64,000 nucleotides of DNA from a virus: IMG/VR virus record IMGVR_UViG_3300028883_000005, positions 18,576-82,575 of that record, one strand, 5' to 3'. Made by a program: the position numbers and the translations under genes. Position 1 is the first letter of the stretch; every line of letters starts with the position of its first letter. Under the pieces are notes generated by a model. It was not told the DNA's origin, did no database searches, and saw nothing but the letters and a program-made list of their open reading frames with translations. Positions 24,295 through 32,812 of this stretch are shown here, piece by piece.

Positions 24295-24329
24295 TAGAGC
24301 CCGTGTTTCTCGTGAAGAGTTTCTATTAA
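24291..24329 (+). repeat. Inverted repeat with 8-bp arms
   Basis: TTAATAGA (24291-24298) and TCTATTAA (24322-24329) are perfect inverted arms separated by 23 bases that contain GCCCGTG. The left arm includes the stop codon of the preceding gene. The 80-base gap before the next ATG holds no other signal I recognise. No T-run follows, so a simple terminator is not supported. Confidence 0.4.
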
Positions 24330-24374
24330 TGTGTAGCTAACTACAGAAGTATTTAAGAGAGCTAAAGGTTTGAA

Positions 24375-25142
24375 ATGGTAGATTTTTTCAAAGAAATTAA
24401 ACCAAGACATTCCCATATTTATCCTGCTAAAATGACAGAAATGGGGTTAAGTAGGCATTTCCAGATTCCTATGTTCGATTACAATATGCAGGCGCATGTG
24501 AGGATGGGTGTTTTCTTTGAAATGGTATCGGCTTGTTTATTTGGAGGAGTATTAGTGGATTCTGTTGTGAGTGAAAAGAAAGGTATTTATATAGGATGCA
24601 AACCAGATGTTAAAAACGGAAAAGACAAAAGGTTTATAGAGTCGAAAGCAGTTAGAATGGGCAATCAATTAAATCTTCTTCATGGACAAGTTAGTGCTTA
24701 CAAAGCTCTACAAATTGTTTACCCAGGATTTGATATTTATTACTGTATTTGGAGACACTCTGTTAAAGGGATAAAATCTTATTCTGGTTCTCACATGGAT
24801 CTAAATAAAGAGTTGGCTGAAAAAACCAGGGCAGGTATACTGGTTCCTTTTAGTTTAATAGAGAGGATGTGTTTTGAAGAAGGAAACGAATTGGCCAGAT
24901 ATGTAGATAACAAAGCATGGCCGGATTGTACCAGAATTAAAAGCACAATATTAAATTCTATTCTTTTTAAACCCTCGGAAACACTGGAAAAATATGGCGG
25001 AGATTACAAATACACCTACAAACGATATAGAACACCCAGGCTAAAAGTAGACGGGGTATTTGTAGAGTCCTTTCCTATTATCGTTGTGGAAAACAAAAAC
25101 GATAATTGGAAAGATAACCTTTTAAATACTGTTCCTTTTTGA
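24375..25142 (+). CDS. Possible PD-(D/E)XK-like nuclease
   Basis: The 255-aa protein has GCKPDVKNGKDKRFIESKAV (about residues 76-95) followed by NQLNLLHGQVSAY, similar to the Asp...Glu-x-Lys and following Gln helix of Cas4/RecB-like nucleases. The rest is not recognised. Next to the SbcC/SbcD genes, a DNA-end processing role is plausible. The assignment is by pattern only. Confidence 0.45.
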   Translation: MVDFFKEIKPRHSHIYPAKMTEMGLSRHFQIPMFDYNMQAHVRMGVFFEMVSACLFGGVLVDSVVSEKKGIYIGCKPDVKNGKDKRFIESKAVRMGNQLNLLHGQVSAYKALQIVYPGFDIYYCIWRHSVKGIKSYSGSHMDLNKELAEKTRAGILVPFSLIERMCFEEGNELARYVDNKAWPDCTRIKSTILNSILFKPSETLEKYGGDYKYTYKRYRTPRLKVDGVFVESFPIIVVENKNDNWKDNLLNTVPF

Positions 25143-25186
25143 GGCACAAACCCGGATTGGCTTGCGATGGAAAAAGGTCTAATTTG

Positions 25187-25351
25187 ATGATATTTCATAC
25201 TTTTGTACACACACATAAGCACTGGAAATGGAAAGTTCGTCAATGGGAGTGTTGCGGGCATATATGGCAGTTGCTACTTAGCAATAAATTTCCAGAGAGA
25301 TATGGTTGGAGACCTGTTTGCCCTACTTGCAAAAAGATAGGAAAGATATAA
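25187..25351 (+). CDS. Small Cys-containing protein
   Basis: ATG 25187 gives a 54-aa protein containing CCGH and CPTCKK, probably a small zinc ribbon, with many His and Trp residues. A longer TTG-initiated frame from 25139 is possible. Its stop overlaps the sbcC-like ATG. No family recognised. Confidence 0.4.
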   Translation: MIFHTFVHTHKHWKWKVRQWECCGHIWQLLLSNKFPERYGWRPVCPTCKKIGKI

Positions 25352-26457
25352 TGCCTTATTTGAGCAGCTTAACTTTTATCAATATCCAATCTCATAAAGA
25401 GACAATCCTACCTCTTTCTGAAGGCTTGAATATAATCAAAGGATCCTCCCACAAAGGTAAATCAGCGCTCATAAGAGGTATCAGATTGTTGCTTTTCAAT
25501 GAGCCTCTGGCTCCACAAGATAAAATAAAATCTTGGTTTTCTAGAGATAATGAGGAGCTATCCGTAACGGCAGAGTTTTCTGATGGTTCCTACGTGATCC
25601 GTACTCATAGCAAATCCTTCAATGGTTACATAGTGGGGAATGAAGATGGGGAGGGGGAGTTCGAAGCTTTAAGAGGTGACGTTCCTGAAGAAGTTAAAAA
25701 AGCATTAAATTTAGATAGAATAAACTTCAGAGGCCAACATGATGGTTATTTCATGTTATCTTCTAAATCTGGTGAAGTTGGAAAATTGTTCAATCAGGTG
25801 GCTGGTCTGAGCGTAATAGACTTTGTTTTAGGTAACGTCAATTCTATGTCTAGAGAGACAAGCTGGAAGCTAGAATTAGCTAAAAAGGAAGTGGCTAAAG
25901 CAAAAGGTAAAATAGAGTCTCTATTATACGCTAGAGAGGTAGAACCTAGGATTAAAGCTTTGGAGAGAAGGATAAACAGATGCTCTGCACTCACAGAGAA
26001 TTTATCTGTGATGAAATCTGTTAAGAGCAGTATAAATCTCCAAGAGGAAATAATCAAAAGATCTAAAGAAAAAATATCTTTCAAATCCAAACTTCTGCTG
26101 CTAAAGTCTAAAATTGAAGAGTTTAAGACCTTAAATGGAGAGTATATATACCTTAAAAGCATAGATAGCACTATCAAAAGAGAAGAAAGAGCACACAAAG
26201 AAACCTCAGAGTGGTTGAAAGTAAAAACTAAAGCGGTCAAATTAAGAGCTAAAATCGAAGAGTACAAAACCATCGACGAAAAAAGAAAAGAACTTTCAAA
26301 CATATACAACAGCATTACTAGTGCAAACTTACTGCAGAATTCGCTGTCAGAACGCTTAGAACAGCTAAAGGAAAAGCGAAAAGCACTACATAAGCAGCTT
26401 AATTATTGTCCGCGCTGCGGAGCACACAAGAGTCATTGGGATGATAAACGAGTTTAA
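25351..26457 (+). CDS. SbcC/Rad50-like N-terminal half ending at a zinc hook
   Basis: The 368-aa protein has the N-terminal lobe of an SbcC/Rad50/T4 gp46 ATPase: Walker A GSSHKGKS (31-38) and a Q-loop-like INFRGQHDGYF (about 128-138). A coiled coil covers about 165-350, and CPRCG at 353-357 is a zinc hook motif near the C-terminus. It ends 11 residues after the hook, so signature, Walker B and H-loop are absent. They are found in the gene at 28314. ATG 25351 is chosen because the frame from 25306 overlaps the preceding gene. Confidence 0.82.
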   Translation: MPYLSSLTFINIQSHKETILPLSEGLNIIKGSSHKGKSALIRGIRLLLFNEPLAPQDKIKSWFSRDNEELSVTAEFSDGSYVIRTHSKSFNGYIVGNEDGEGEFEALRGDVPEEVKKALNLDRINFRGQHDGYFMLSSKSGEVGKLFNQVAGLSVIDFVLGNVNSMSRETSWKLELAKKEVAKAKGKIESLLYAREVEPRIKALERRINRCSALTENLSVMKSVKSSINLQEEIIKRSKEKISFKSKLLLLKSKIEEFKTLNGEYIYLKSIDSTIKREERAHKETSEWLKVKTKAVKLRAKIEEYKTIDEKRKELSNIYNSITSANLLQNSLSERLEQLKEKRKALHKQLNYCPRCGAHKSHWDDKRV

Positions 26458-26881
26458 AGGTAAATATCGGTTTTTAAGCAACTTTAGCTCTGCTCCTATT
26501 AAAGTAGGAAATAGAGAGTACCCTACCGTGGAGCATTATTATCAAGCAATGAAGACTGATTCTTATCTAGAACAAGAATCTATAAGACTTTGCTCGTCTC
26601 CGGCTTTAGCTAAAAAACTAGGTAGAGAAGTTAAGATTAGAAAAGACTGGGAAGAGATAAAAATAATTGTAATGCTGAGGGCTTTGAGATTAAAATTTGA
26701 AAATCCTACCCTAAGAGAAAAGCTGTTAAGTACAGGAGATCAACTTTTGGTAGAGGGCAACTGGTGGCACGATACTTATTGGGGTAGATGTAGATGTAGG
26801 ATATGTGAAGGCCATGGAGAGAATAAATTAGGGTGGCTTTTAATGAAAGTAAGAAAGGAGATTAAAAATGGGAAAGAGTAA
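26441..26881 (+). CDS. NADAR-family protein (YbiA-like)
   Basis: The 146-aa protein has the NADAR pattern: YRFLSNFSSAP near the start, YPTVEHYYQAMK, VEGNWWHDTYWG, then GENKLGWLLMKVR. NADAR proteins are N-glycosidases; some remove ADP-ribose from guanine in DNA or RNA as partners of DarT1-type toxins. CRCRICEG is inserted before the last motif and may bind metal. In a phage, protection against ADP-ribosylating defence or NAD-derived metabolites is plausible. It starts 17 bases inside the sbcC-like gene. Confidence 0.8.
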   Translation: MINEFKGKYRFLSNFSSAPIKVGNREYPTVEHYYQAMKTDSYLEQESIRLCSSPALAKKLGREVKIRKDWEEIKIIVMLRALRLKFENPTLREKLLSTGDQLLVEGNWWHDTYWGRCRCRICEGHGENKLGWLLMKVRKEIKNGKE

Positions 26882-27194
26882 ATTCAAAACAGAAACTCTG
26901 GGTCGGAAAAACAATACTAATCCTCTCGATCATATGTTTTCAGATTTTGATAGTATTCGAATCGAAGTTAGGTTCTTTCTCAAAAACCGCCCTCGACCCT
27001 ACAGAAGGCCCTATCACCGCTCTGTATTCTATATAGGCAGAAAGGTTTCCGTGCTTAGATTTTACGGAATACTATCTGATATGTTTACAGTAAATCGCTT
27101 AATCAAGCATTTAAAAAACCTTTTTCCAGATTTTAAAATCCACAAGATAAGTACATTTAGTTTAGCTATATACACCCGAGGTGATAGAAGATGA
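26868..27194 (+). CDS. Basic protein of unknown function
   Basis: The 108-aa protein is strongly basic (RPRPYRRPYHR in the middle) with beta-like C-terminal segments. It overlaps its neighbours by 14 and 4 bases and lies between the NADAR gene and the sbcD-like gene. No family recognised; nucleic acid binding is possible from charge alone. Confidence 0.45.
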   Translation: MGKSKFKTETLGRKNNTNPLDHMFSDFDSIRIEVRFFLKNRPRPYRRPYHRSVFYIGRKVSVLRFYGILSDMFTVNRLIKHLKNLFPDFKIHKISTFSLAIYTRGDRR

Positions 27195-28120
27195 AAATCG
27201 GATGTTTCGGGGATGTTCACATAACAGACAAACGTCCTAAAAACAGAACGGATAAAGACTACCTGAACTCTCTGTATCGCAAGATAGAATGGGCTCGCGT
27301 AGAGCCCCTTAAAGAATGCGAATACATTATAATGCCAGGTGATATTTTTGACTCGTTTAAAGCCAGTGATTTCCTAAAGCAGTTCGCTATCCCTCTTTTC
27401 CTAAAAATGAAAGTCTTGGCTATCTACGGTCAGCATGACTTACGATTCCATAACTCTAATAAGATGAACACACCATTAAGAGTGCTAGAAGTCGCAAAGG
27501 CTGTCACTGTACTAAATGGAAAACCTTTAGAAGTTTGCCCTGGTGTAGAGATATACGGATGCAATTGGGGGGAGGAAATACCTAAAATTGTAGACCCTGA
27601 AGCTTTAAATATCCTAGTGATTCACTTGATGGTGATTAAAGATGAAAAGCTTTGGTCAGCACAAGAGGGTCATTCTATGGCTAAAATTCTATTAAGAACT
27701 TCTGGCTTTGATCTGATAATTTCTGGCGATAATCATCAGAGATTCACCAGCAATTATAAAGACAAGGCTTTAATCAATATGGGGTCTCTAATGAGATCTA
27801 AAATAGACCAAGTAGACCACAAACCTGCTGTAGCCGTTTTTGATACGGAAACTAAAAAAGTAGAAGTGATAGATATCCCTGTGAAGCCTATAAATGAAAT
27901 CTTTAGGATAGAAGAGGCACAAAAAGAAGCTGATAGGAGTGAGCAATTAGAGTCTTTCATTGAAGGTTTAGAATCCACAGAGGAGATCGAAGGTCTAGAT
28001 TTCAAAGCGAATGTTGAAGAATGGATAAAAGATAACAAGGAAGAGCAGGATCCTGAGATTATAAAAATCATGGAGGAGGCTTTAGAATGGAAGAAATCGA
28101 GCAAGAAATCCAATCTTTAG
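27191..28120 (+). CDS. SbcD/Mre11-like nuclease
   Basis: The 309-aa calcineurin-like phosphoesterase pairs with the split SbcC-like ATPase, as T4 gp47 does with gp46, to process DNA ends. Metal motifs in order: GDVHI (7-11), MPGDIFDS (48-55), YGQHD (79-83, Gln replacing the usual Asn), VIHL and SGDNHQ. The C-terminal 70 residues are acidic and helical and probably contact the ATPase. It overlaps the next gene by 34 bases. Confidence 0.87.
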   Translation: MKIGCFGDVHITDKRPKNRTDKDYLNSLYRKIEWARVEPLKECEYIIMPGDIFDSFKASDFLKQFAIPLFLKMKVLAIYGQHDLRFHNSNKMNTPLRVLEVAKAVTVLNGKPLEVCPGVEIYGCNWGEEIPKIVDPEALNILVIHLMVIKDEKLWSAQEGHSMAKILLRTSGFDLIISGDNHQRFTSNYKDKALINMGSLMRSKIDQVDHKPAVAVFDTETKKVEVIDIPVKPINEIFRIEEAQKEADRSEQLESFIEGLESTEEIEGLDFKANVEEWIKDNKEEQDPEIIKIMEEALEWKKSSKKSNL

Positions 28121-28320
28121 AAAAAGAGATAGCTAAGGCAGAACGGGACTTAGCTAAATCTGAAGGCGTAATTGAAAGCGAAAAGCTCCGCCTAGAAACT
28201 ATAGGTGTATCTTATGAAGATTTGGAAGACAAACTATCAGTGATGGGTTCCCAGCTCAAAAAGATTTCCGAGGAAGCACAAAAGGAACTCGAAGAAATAA
28301 AAGGTGGATACCAATGGTAG
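28087..28320 (+). CDS. Small coiled-coil protein
   Basis: The 77-aa protein is a nearly continuous coiled coil with regular E/K/L heptads. It lies between sbcD and the C-terminal sbcC-like gene and overlaps both. It may represent part of the descending coiled-coil arm of the split SbcC, or a linker subunit. This is inference from sequence character and position. Confidence 0.6.
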   Translation: MEEIEQEIQSLEKEIAKAERDLAKSEGVIESEKLRLETIGVSYEDLEDKLSVMGSQLKKISEEAQKELEEIKGGYQW

Positions 28321-28940
28321 ATACTTTAATCTCTTCTTTTAATGAGCTAAAAGAAGCCTGGTCTAAAAAGATGAATACTCTTTCGGACTCCGAGGAAGAC
28401 CTTAAAAAAGCTGAAGAGGAGAAAATTTCTCTGGAGGAAAGAGATATCAATATAAAAAAAGTAAGGGCCATACTTCAAGATATAGCTTATAAAACACAAA
28501 AGAACTTAGAGTTTCATGTATCTTCTTTAGTTACCACCTCTTTGAAGCATGTAGACATAGAGTGGCCGGATTATGAAATAGAATTTGTGAAGAGAAGGAA
28601 CACAACAGAATGCGATGTGTTCTTCGTAGAAAACGAGAGAAAGCAACATCCCTTAGATGAAGGGGGAGGTGGGGCTTGTGATGTAGCCGCTTTCTCTCAG
28701 CTAATAAGCTATTGGACCCTCAAAAAGAATAATCCTATTTTTATCTTGGACGAGCCCTTTAGAAATGTAAGCCCAGATTTACAAGATAGAATATCTGACA
28801 TGCTAAAAATGCTCTGCAAAAAATTAAAGCTTCAGATTTTGATGGTAAGTCATGCTGAAGATGTAAATATTGCTGCGGACAGAACTTACGTGGCAACCAA
28901 AGAAGGAGATGTTTCGGAACTTAAGATTTTAACTAATTAG
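28314..28940 (+). CDS. SbcC/Rad50-like C-terminal half
   Basis: The 208-aa protein has the C-terminal lobe missing from the gene at 25351. Residues 10-65 are coiled coil. The ABC signature is DEGGGGACDVAAF (115-127), Walker B PIFILDEPF (141-149), the D-loop follows, and the H-loop is MVSHAED (177-183). Together the two proteins would make one composite ATPase. It starts seven bases inside the coiled-coil gene, with ATG 28314 after AGGTGG. Confidence 0.82.
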   Translation: MVDTLISSFNELKEAWSKKMNTLSDSEEDLKKAEEEKISLEERDINIKKVRAILQDIAYKTQKNLEFHVSSLVTTSLKHVDIEWPDYEIEFVKRRNTTECDVFFVENERKQHPLDEGGGGACDVAAFSQLISYWTLKKNNPIFILDEPFRNVSPDLQDRISDMLKMLCKKLKLQILMVSHAEDVNIAADRTYVATKEGDVSELKILTN

Positions 28941-28950
28941 GAGGTGTGCG

Positions 28951-29358
28951 ATGTCAAAATGGGTAATGTTGATTTTAGTGATTATGATAGGATCTCTGTC
29001 TTCTCTGGCTTTTTGTAACGATAGAGATTCCAAATGGGTTACACCCTCTGAGCCGGGATGTAAAGATCAGTATCGATGGTCAATGGACAAAAACAAGGCT
29101 GGTCAAGAATTTATGATCATTGATACTGCCCAAGACCTTCTTAAAGAAACTATGGTTTTGGAGAGGATGCAAGATGTGGTTAAAAAGGGCACCAAACTAG
29201 GAATCTCTCTATTTGGTAAGTTCTCTAACCATAGTGAAACCCAAAAGGTTCTGATATCTAGGAGGCAGATTCTTGTTTTCAAATACCCTCTGCCAATGAC
29301 CTGGACCGACTACCAAAAGGATATCATATCCTTGCTCAAGAAACACTTATGTAAATAG
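28951..29358 (+). CDS. Secreted protein of unknown function
   Basis: The 135-aa protein has a Sec-like signal peptide (residues 1-22, a hydrophobic core followed by AFCND). The mature part is basic and ends in a lysine-rich segment. A Cys precedes the likely cleavage site, but the sequence is not a good lipobox. GGAGG precedes the ATG. It may act in the periplasm; function unknown. Confidence 0.5.
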   Translation: MSKWVMLILVIMIGSLSSLAFCNDRDSKWVTPSEPGCKDQYRWSMDKNKAGQEFMIIDTAQDLLKETMVLERMQDVVKKGTKLGISLFGKFSNHSETQKVLISRRQILVFKYPLPMTWTDYQKDIISLLKKHLCK

Positions 29359-29366
29359 GAGGAATT

Positions 29367-29702
29367 ATGACATCCATCGTTTGTTTTTTAGTGAGGGGGT
29401 TAGGCCATATTATAGGTGAGGACGGAGGAAAGGCCCACCACAAAGTTAATATTAGATATCCAGGTCTGGTGATACCAGTAAATTCCGAAGGCAGAGAGGC
29501 CTACTATCTGCAGTCTATTATACCTGGCTTTATGAAAGACCCCTCCACCATCGCACGATCCTTCAATGTACCTGCTGAGGATATAATTATGAAAGGAGAT
29601 ATAGATCCAGATATGGAAAATTTGTACATCTCATGGAAAGCAGAGCAAATCCGAAAATGGTCGGGTCTTATAATTTCAGGAGGTCCTAAGCGGGCACAGT
29701 AG
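29367..29702 (+). CDS. Protein of unknown function, last gene of the + strand block
   Basis: The 111-aa protein starts after TAGGAGG. It contains GLGHIIGEDGGKAHHKV near the N-terminus and no recognised family. Its last 17 bases overlap the convergent glycosyltransferase gene on the other strand, and no terminator hairpin separates the two blocks. Confidence 0.5.
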   Translation: MTSIVCFLVRGLGHIIGEDGGKAHHKVNIRYPGLVIPVNSEGREAYYLQSIIPGFMKDPSTIARSFNVPAEDIIMKGDIDPDMENLYISWKAEQIRKWSGLIISGGPKRAQ

Positions 29703-30636
29703 ATTCATCTATCAACCCTTTAGAGGCAGCTTTTTGCATCCATTCATTAATTGTCATCACTTGCCTAGATTCAATAAGCTGCCTCTGTTTCCACCCTTTC
29801 TTTAAAACATCATTCATAATATCATCTAGCACGTTTGGTCTACCTTTAGCGATATTCCTAAAAGATTTAAGAACCTCCACTCCACCAAAAAGATAATGAG
29901 CTAAAAATCTATTTCTAAGAGAATCATCGTAGTTACTACTATATCCTCTTTTTTCACCATGATGGGCGAGACTCCCTTTATTCCAAATCCATTTTTTCTT
30001 CCCCAAGACTGCCAGTGTGTAATTCATAAAGTGCTCTCCACCAGAGTAAATTCCGAACTCAGGATTCCACCCTCCTGTAAGATCATAAATAGATTTATGA
30101 ATCATCATACCACAAGTTGACATACAAGGCACCTCATAAGGAGTATCAGATTCTCTATACCCTGTAAATCTGTAATCAAAGAAAGCCCCTTTATCCAAGA
30201 GAAATTTGTAAATAAGTTTATGCGGTTCTAGAACCTTATAGTTAATAGGGAGATGAATAGTTCCATCTAATTCTTCCCAATTTTCTTTATAGTATTTAAA
30301 CATAGAATAAATAGAGTCTCTGGTAGGAACAACATGAGAATCACAAAAGAGTAGAAATTTTCCAGAGCTTTTACTAATGCCCATCCTTTTAGCGTTCCAA
30401 TGAGAAAGTTTGGTTTTGTACTCTACATATCTAAGCCAAGAACAAACACCAGCACCTGCTCTGACAGCCTCTCCGGATTTATCCTCAGATCTATCCACAT
30501 AGCCGTCGGCATAGTTATCTACAGCAATGATCTCAAAATCAACTCTTCCTAACAGCTCCTCTGCTATACTGCGAATTGTAAATATCACTTGAGGATACTC
30601 ATTCACGAATGGGATTATAATAGATAGTTCTGCCAT
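29686..30636 (-). CDS. GT2-family glycosyltransferase
   Basis: The 316-aa protein has a GT-A fold start (ELSIIIPFVNEYPQV), the nucleotide-sugar Asp region IIAVDNYADG and FCDSHVVP, where DSH replaces the DXD motif. GGWNPEFGIYSGGEHF fits the catalytic loop of GT2 enzymes. It stands apart from the main glycan operon, separated by repeat element copy B, and is the last - strand gene before the convergent junction. The acceptor is unknown. Confidence 0.8.
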   Translation of the reverse strand: MAELSIIIPFVNEYPQVIFTIRSIAEELLGRVDFEIIAVDNYADGYVDRSEDKSGEAVRAGAGVCSWLRYVEYKTKLSHWNAKRMGISKSSGKFLLFCDSHVVPTRDSIYSMFKYYKENWEELDGTIHLPINYKVLEPHKLIYKFLLDKGAFFDYRFTGYRESDTPYEVPCMSTCGMMIHKSIYDLTGGWNPEFGIYSGGEHFMNYTLAVLGKKKWIWNKGSLAHHGEKRGYSSNYDDSLRNRFLAHYLFGGVEVLKSFRNIAKGRPNVLDDIMNDVLKKGWKQRQLIESRQVMTINEWMQKAASKGLIDESTVPA

Positions 30637-30671
30637 TTCCTTTAGTCCTTATTTATTGTTTAATTTCACAA

Positions 30672-30750
30672 GCTTACAGTAAATTTTAAGACGGGCTCTA
30701 AGCATGAATTCTGCACGATTTTTAGTGTCTTAATGCATTAGTATGCATTA
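30672..30750. repeat. Dispersed repeat element, copy B
   Basis: GGGCTCTAAGC (30693-30703) and GAATTCTGCACGA (30706-30718) are followed after 13 bases by TAATGCAT-TAGT-ATGCATTA (30731-30750), a perfect 8-bp inverted repeat. On the - strand this reads as a leader 36-114 bases upstream of the GT2 gene at 30636. It occupies most of the gap between two glycan genes. Confidence 0.8.
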
Positions 30751-30759
30751 AATTTATAC

Positions 30760-31428
30760 CTATAAGCGATAACCATATTTATAAGCTACCTTCTTCAATT
30801 GAAGGGCTAGCCTTTTGTTTTCAGATTTCAGATCTTCAAAGGTTAATTCCGGATTAAATATTTTTCTTTTAGGGGTAGTGTGAACTTTTTGGCCTAGACT
30901 TTGTATTTTTTGATACATTTCTTCAGAATATTTTAGATTCACTCCCTTGCAGAACTTATTTACTTTACCTTTATATTTAAAATCCTCAACCTTAATTGTA
31001 TAATCAAAATTATAATTCTTTTTACATTCCCTATTCCAAATTATCCACCAAATTAAAACATAAGAAGGAGTTCCTGACAAGTGGTTGTATTGAGGAAAGC
31101 CTCTTCTAAAAATATCTAACCCAGATCTTTTTCGGGTTAAATCTATATTATACATCGAAGAGATAACCTTAACAGGATTCCTGACTAGATGAATATACTT
31201 CACATCATGACCTGCCATAATTTTATGGGTAGCTCTAGATCTATCTTTTTCACCTAAATACCAAGAACAGATGCCATTTTTGTTGAACCCTTCATGACCC
31301 ACCTTATAACCTAAAATCTCAAAAACCTTAGTCATATAAAGGGTTCCGCTTCTTCCGCACCCAACCACCACAAACTTTTTAACTTTAGGGTCTTTAGATA
31401 GCTTATTTAGATTAGGTATCATCCTCAT
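30760..31428 (-). CDS. Sulfotransferase-like protein
   Basis: The 222-aa protein has VVVGCGRSGT (about 20-29), the 5'-phosphosulfate loop of PAPS-dependent sulfotransferases, and YIHLVRNPVKVISSMYN (about 78-94), the 3'-phosphate binding motif. These enzymes transfer sulfate from PAPS to sugars or other acceptors. It is the last gene of the overlapped glycan operon, so a sulfated glycan is likely. It overlaps the upstream gene by ATGA. Phage sulfotransferases are uncommon. Confidence 0.72.
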   Translation of the reverse strand: MRMIPNLNKLSKDPKVKKFVVVGCGRSGTLYMTKVFEILGYKVGHEGFNKNGICSWYLGEKDRSRATHKIMAGHDVKYIHLVRNPVKVISSMYNIDLTRKRSGLDIFRRGFPQYNHLSGTPSYVLIWWIIWNRECKKNYNFDYTIKVEDFKYKGKVNKFCKGVNLKYSEEMYQKIQSLGQKVHTTPKRKIFNPELTFEDLKSENKRLALQLKKVAYKYGYRL

Positions 31429-32081
31429 GGTACCTTACTCATCTCCCTTCTGTATATTTCTTTCTCTTTGTTCATTAAATATCTAATTTCCATATTAGAT
31501 CTTAAGGTTTCCCCTACTTTATGAGTGATTGGATTATATAAATCTTTAAACCAAAAGTATTTATTCCTCTTGGTAAAGTTCCAAATCCAATCGTCTCCGC
31601 AAAAGAACTTTAAAGAGGACGGAATATGTGGTATTTTCTTCACCAAAGAGTTTCTAATCGTAAAAGCCCATCCTTCTCTTTTCTTCATTCCCTTAATCTT
31701 AACTTCAGGTGTTACGGTAGATAAAGCGGACTTTGAGGTGACATTAGGGCAAATAACCCCTGCTCTGGATCTTATATTAAAGCATTTTTCTATCTTATAG
31801 AAAAATAAAGGTGTGATTTCTATATCATCGTTCAAGATTGAAAGATGATTTCCTTCTTTACACTTTCTAAGTCCATAATTCCAAGCGGGGTTCACTCCTA
31901 CATTTTTCTTGGGTGTTACTATTTTAACAGGGTATTCATAAGCCCTAGAGAAATTTAAAGCTTTCTCTGAGTTATTAATTACAGTTACCCTATAAGGTAA
32001 GGTTTCGTTTTTGTTTATCTGGGACAGAACAGCTAGGACTAGGTCTTCATTCATAGTAGGTATTAGAACTTCTATGCTCAT
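31425..32081 (-). CDS. GT2-like glycosyltransferase
   Basis: The 218-aa protein starts IEVLIPTMNED and has TPKKNVGVNPAWNYG and LNDDIE, the typical GT2 acceptor/donor region with a DD-x-E version of the DXD motif. It is shorter than typical GT2 enzymes and may hold only the catalytic domain. Its start codon overlaps the stop of the upstream gene and its stop overlaps the sulfotransferase start. Confidence 0.72.
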   Translation of the reverse strand: MSIEVLIPTMNEDLVLAVLSQINKNETLPYRVTVINNSEKALNFSRAYEYPVKIVTPKKNVGVNPAWNYGLRKCKEGNHLSILNDDIEITPLFFYKIEKCFNIRSRAGVICPNVTSKSALSTVTPEVKIKGMKKREGWAFTIRNSLVKKIPHIPSSLKFFCGDDWIWNFTKRNKYFWFKDLYNPITHKVGETLRSNMEIRYLMNKEKEIYRREMSKVP

Positions 32082-32812
32082 TATATCTTTTCCCAGCAGG
32101 TGAAGTGTTGAGGGTTTCCAGACTTACGCCATCCATTTTCTTCCATCCATTTTCTTCCTATATCTTCTAAACAAGGAGGTGCCTCCTGGGGGTGGTAAAT
32201 TCCAAACCTCCATTGATTTAAATAATCACCCATCCATCTTCCTTTTATTTGTTTCTCAGGATTATGAACAGGATCTATTCTAGCTATAGCCCCTTTAGCA
32301 AAAGCTGTCCTGTTTAGAGAAGGATGACCACACCACCCTGCAGCACCTTTATCTGCTTGAGGGCACTCAAAAAACTTACCGTTCCATAAAAAGAAATGCT
32401 TCCAATTCTTTAAGTGTTCTGAAGTAGATCTAAATTTACTCAATCTCAGATGAGCTAGAGTTATATTATCCTCCATTATTTCAATCATTTCATTGAAATC
32501 TAGTTTTCTTTTTAAGAGCCAATCTTCTTCTAAATGAAATAAATAAGGAGCCCTAGCTAAATTCCATACGGTTAGGAAGGCTTTAGGAAAAAAAGCTCTA
32601 CTAGGGCGAGTGGCTTTGATCTCTTTGAAATATTTAGAACATACCCTAATAACATCCTTATAGCGGTTATTTTCAGATCCTACAGGGTCTATATTAATTA
32701 CCAATCTTAGATCACCTGAAAACCCTGAGAATAGGTTTTCAAAAAAAGACTCTAAAGTTCTATCGATTAGCTCTGGTCTCCAGGTGGCGGTCATAGTGAC
32801 ATCTACTTTCAT
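32081..32812 (-). CDS. Glycosyltransferase, GT-A type
   Basis: The 243-aa protein has a GT-A-like start (VDVTMTATWRPELIDRTLESF) and LFHLEEDWLL, a metal-binding acidic motif equivalent to DXD. The second half is aromatic-rich. Overlaps at both ends couple it to the glycan operon. The sugar and acceptor cannot be read from sequence. Confidence 0.65.
   Translation of the reverse strand: MKVDVTMTATWRPELIDRTLESFFENLFSGFSGDLRLVINIDPVGSENNRYKDVIRVCSKYFKEIKATRPSRAFFPKAFLTVWNLARAPYLFHLEEDWLLKRKLDFNEMIEIMEDNITLAHLRLSKFRSTSEHLKNWKHFFLWNGKFFECPQADKGAAGWCGHPSLNRTAFAKGAIARIDPVHNPEKQIKGRWMGDYLNQWRFGIYHPQEAPPCLEDIGRKWMEENGWRKSGNPQHFTCWEKI

Noticed and set aside
25139-25186. TTG-initiated extension of the small Cys-containing protein at 25187
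   Set aside because: No ribosome-binding site is present before the TTG, and the ATG at 25187 retains the whole cysteine-bearing part.
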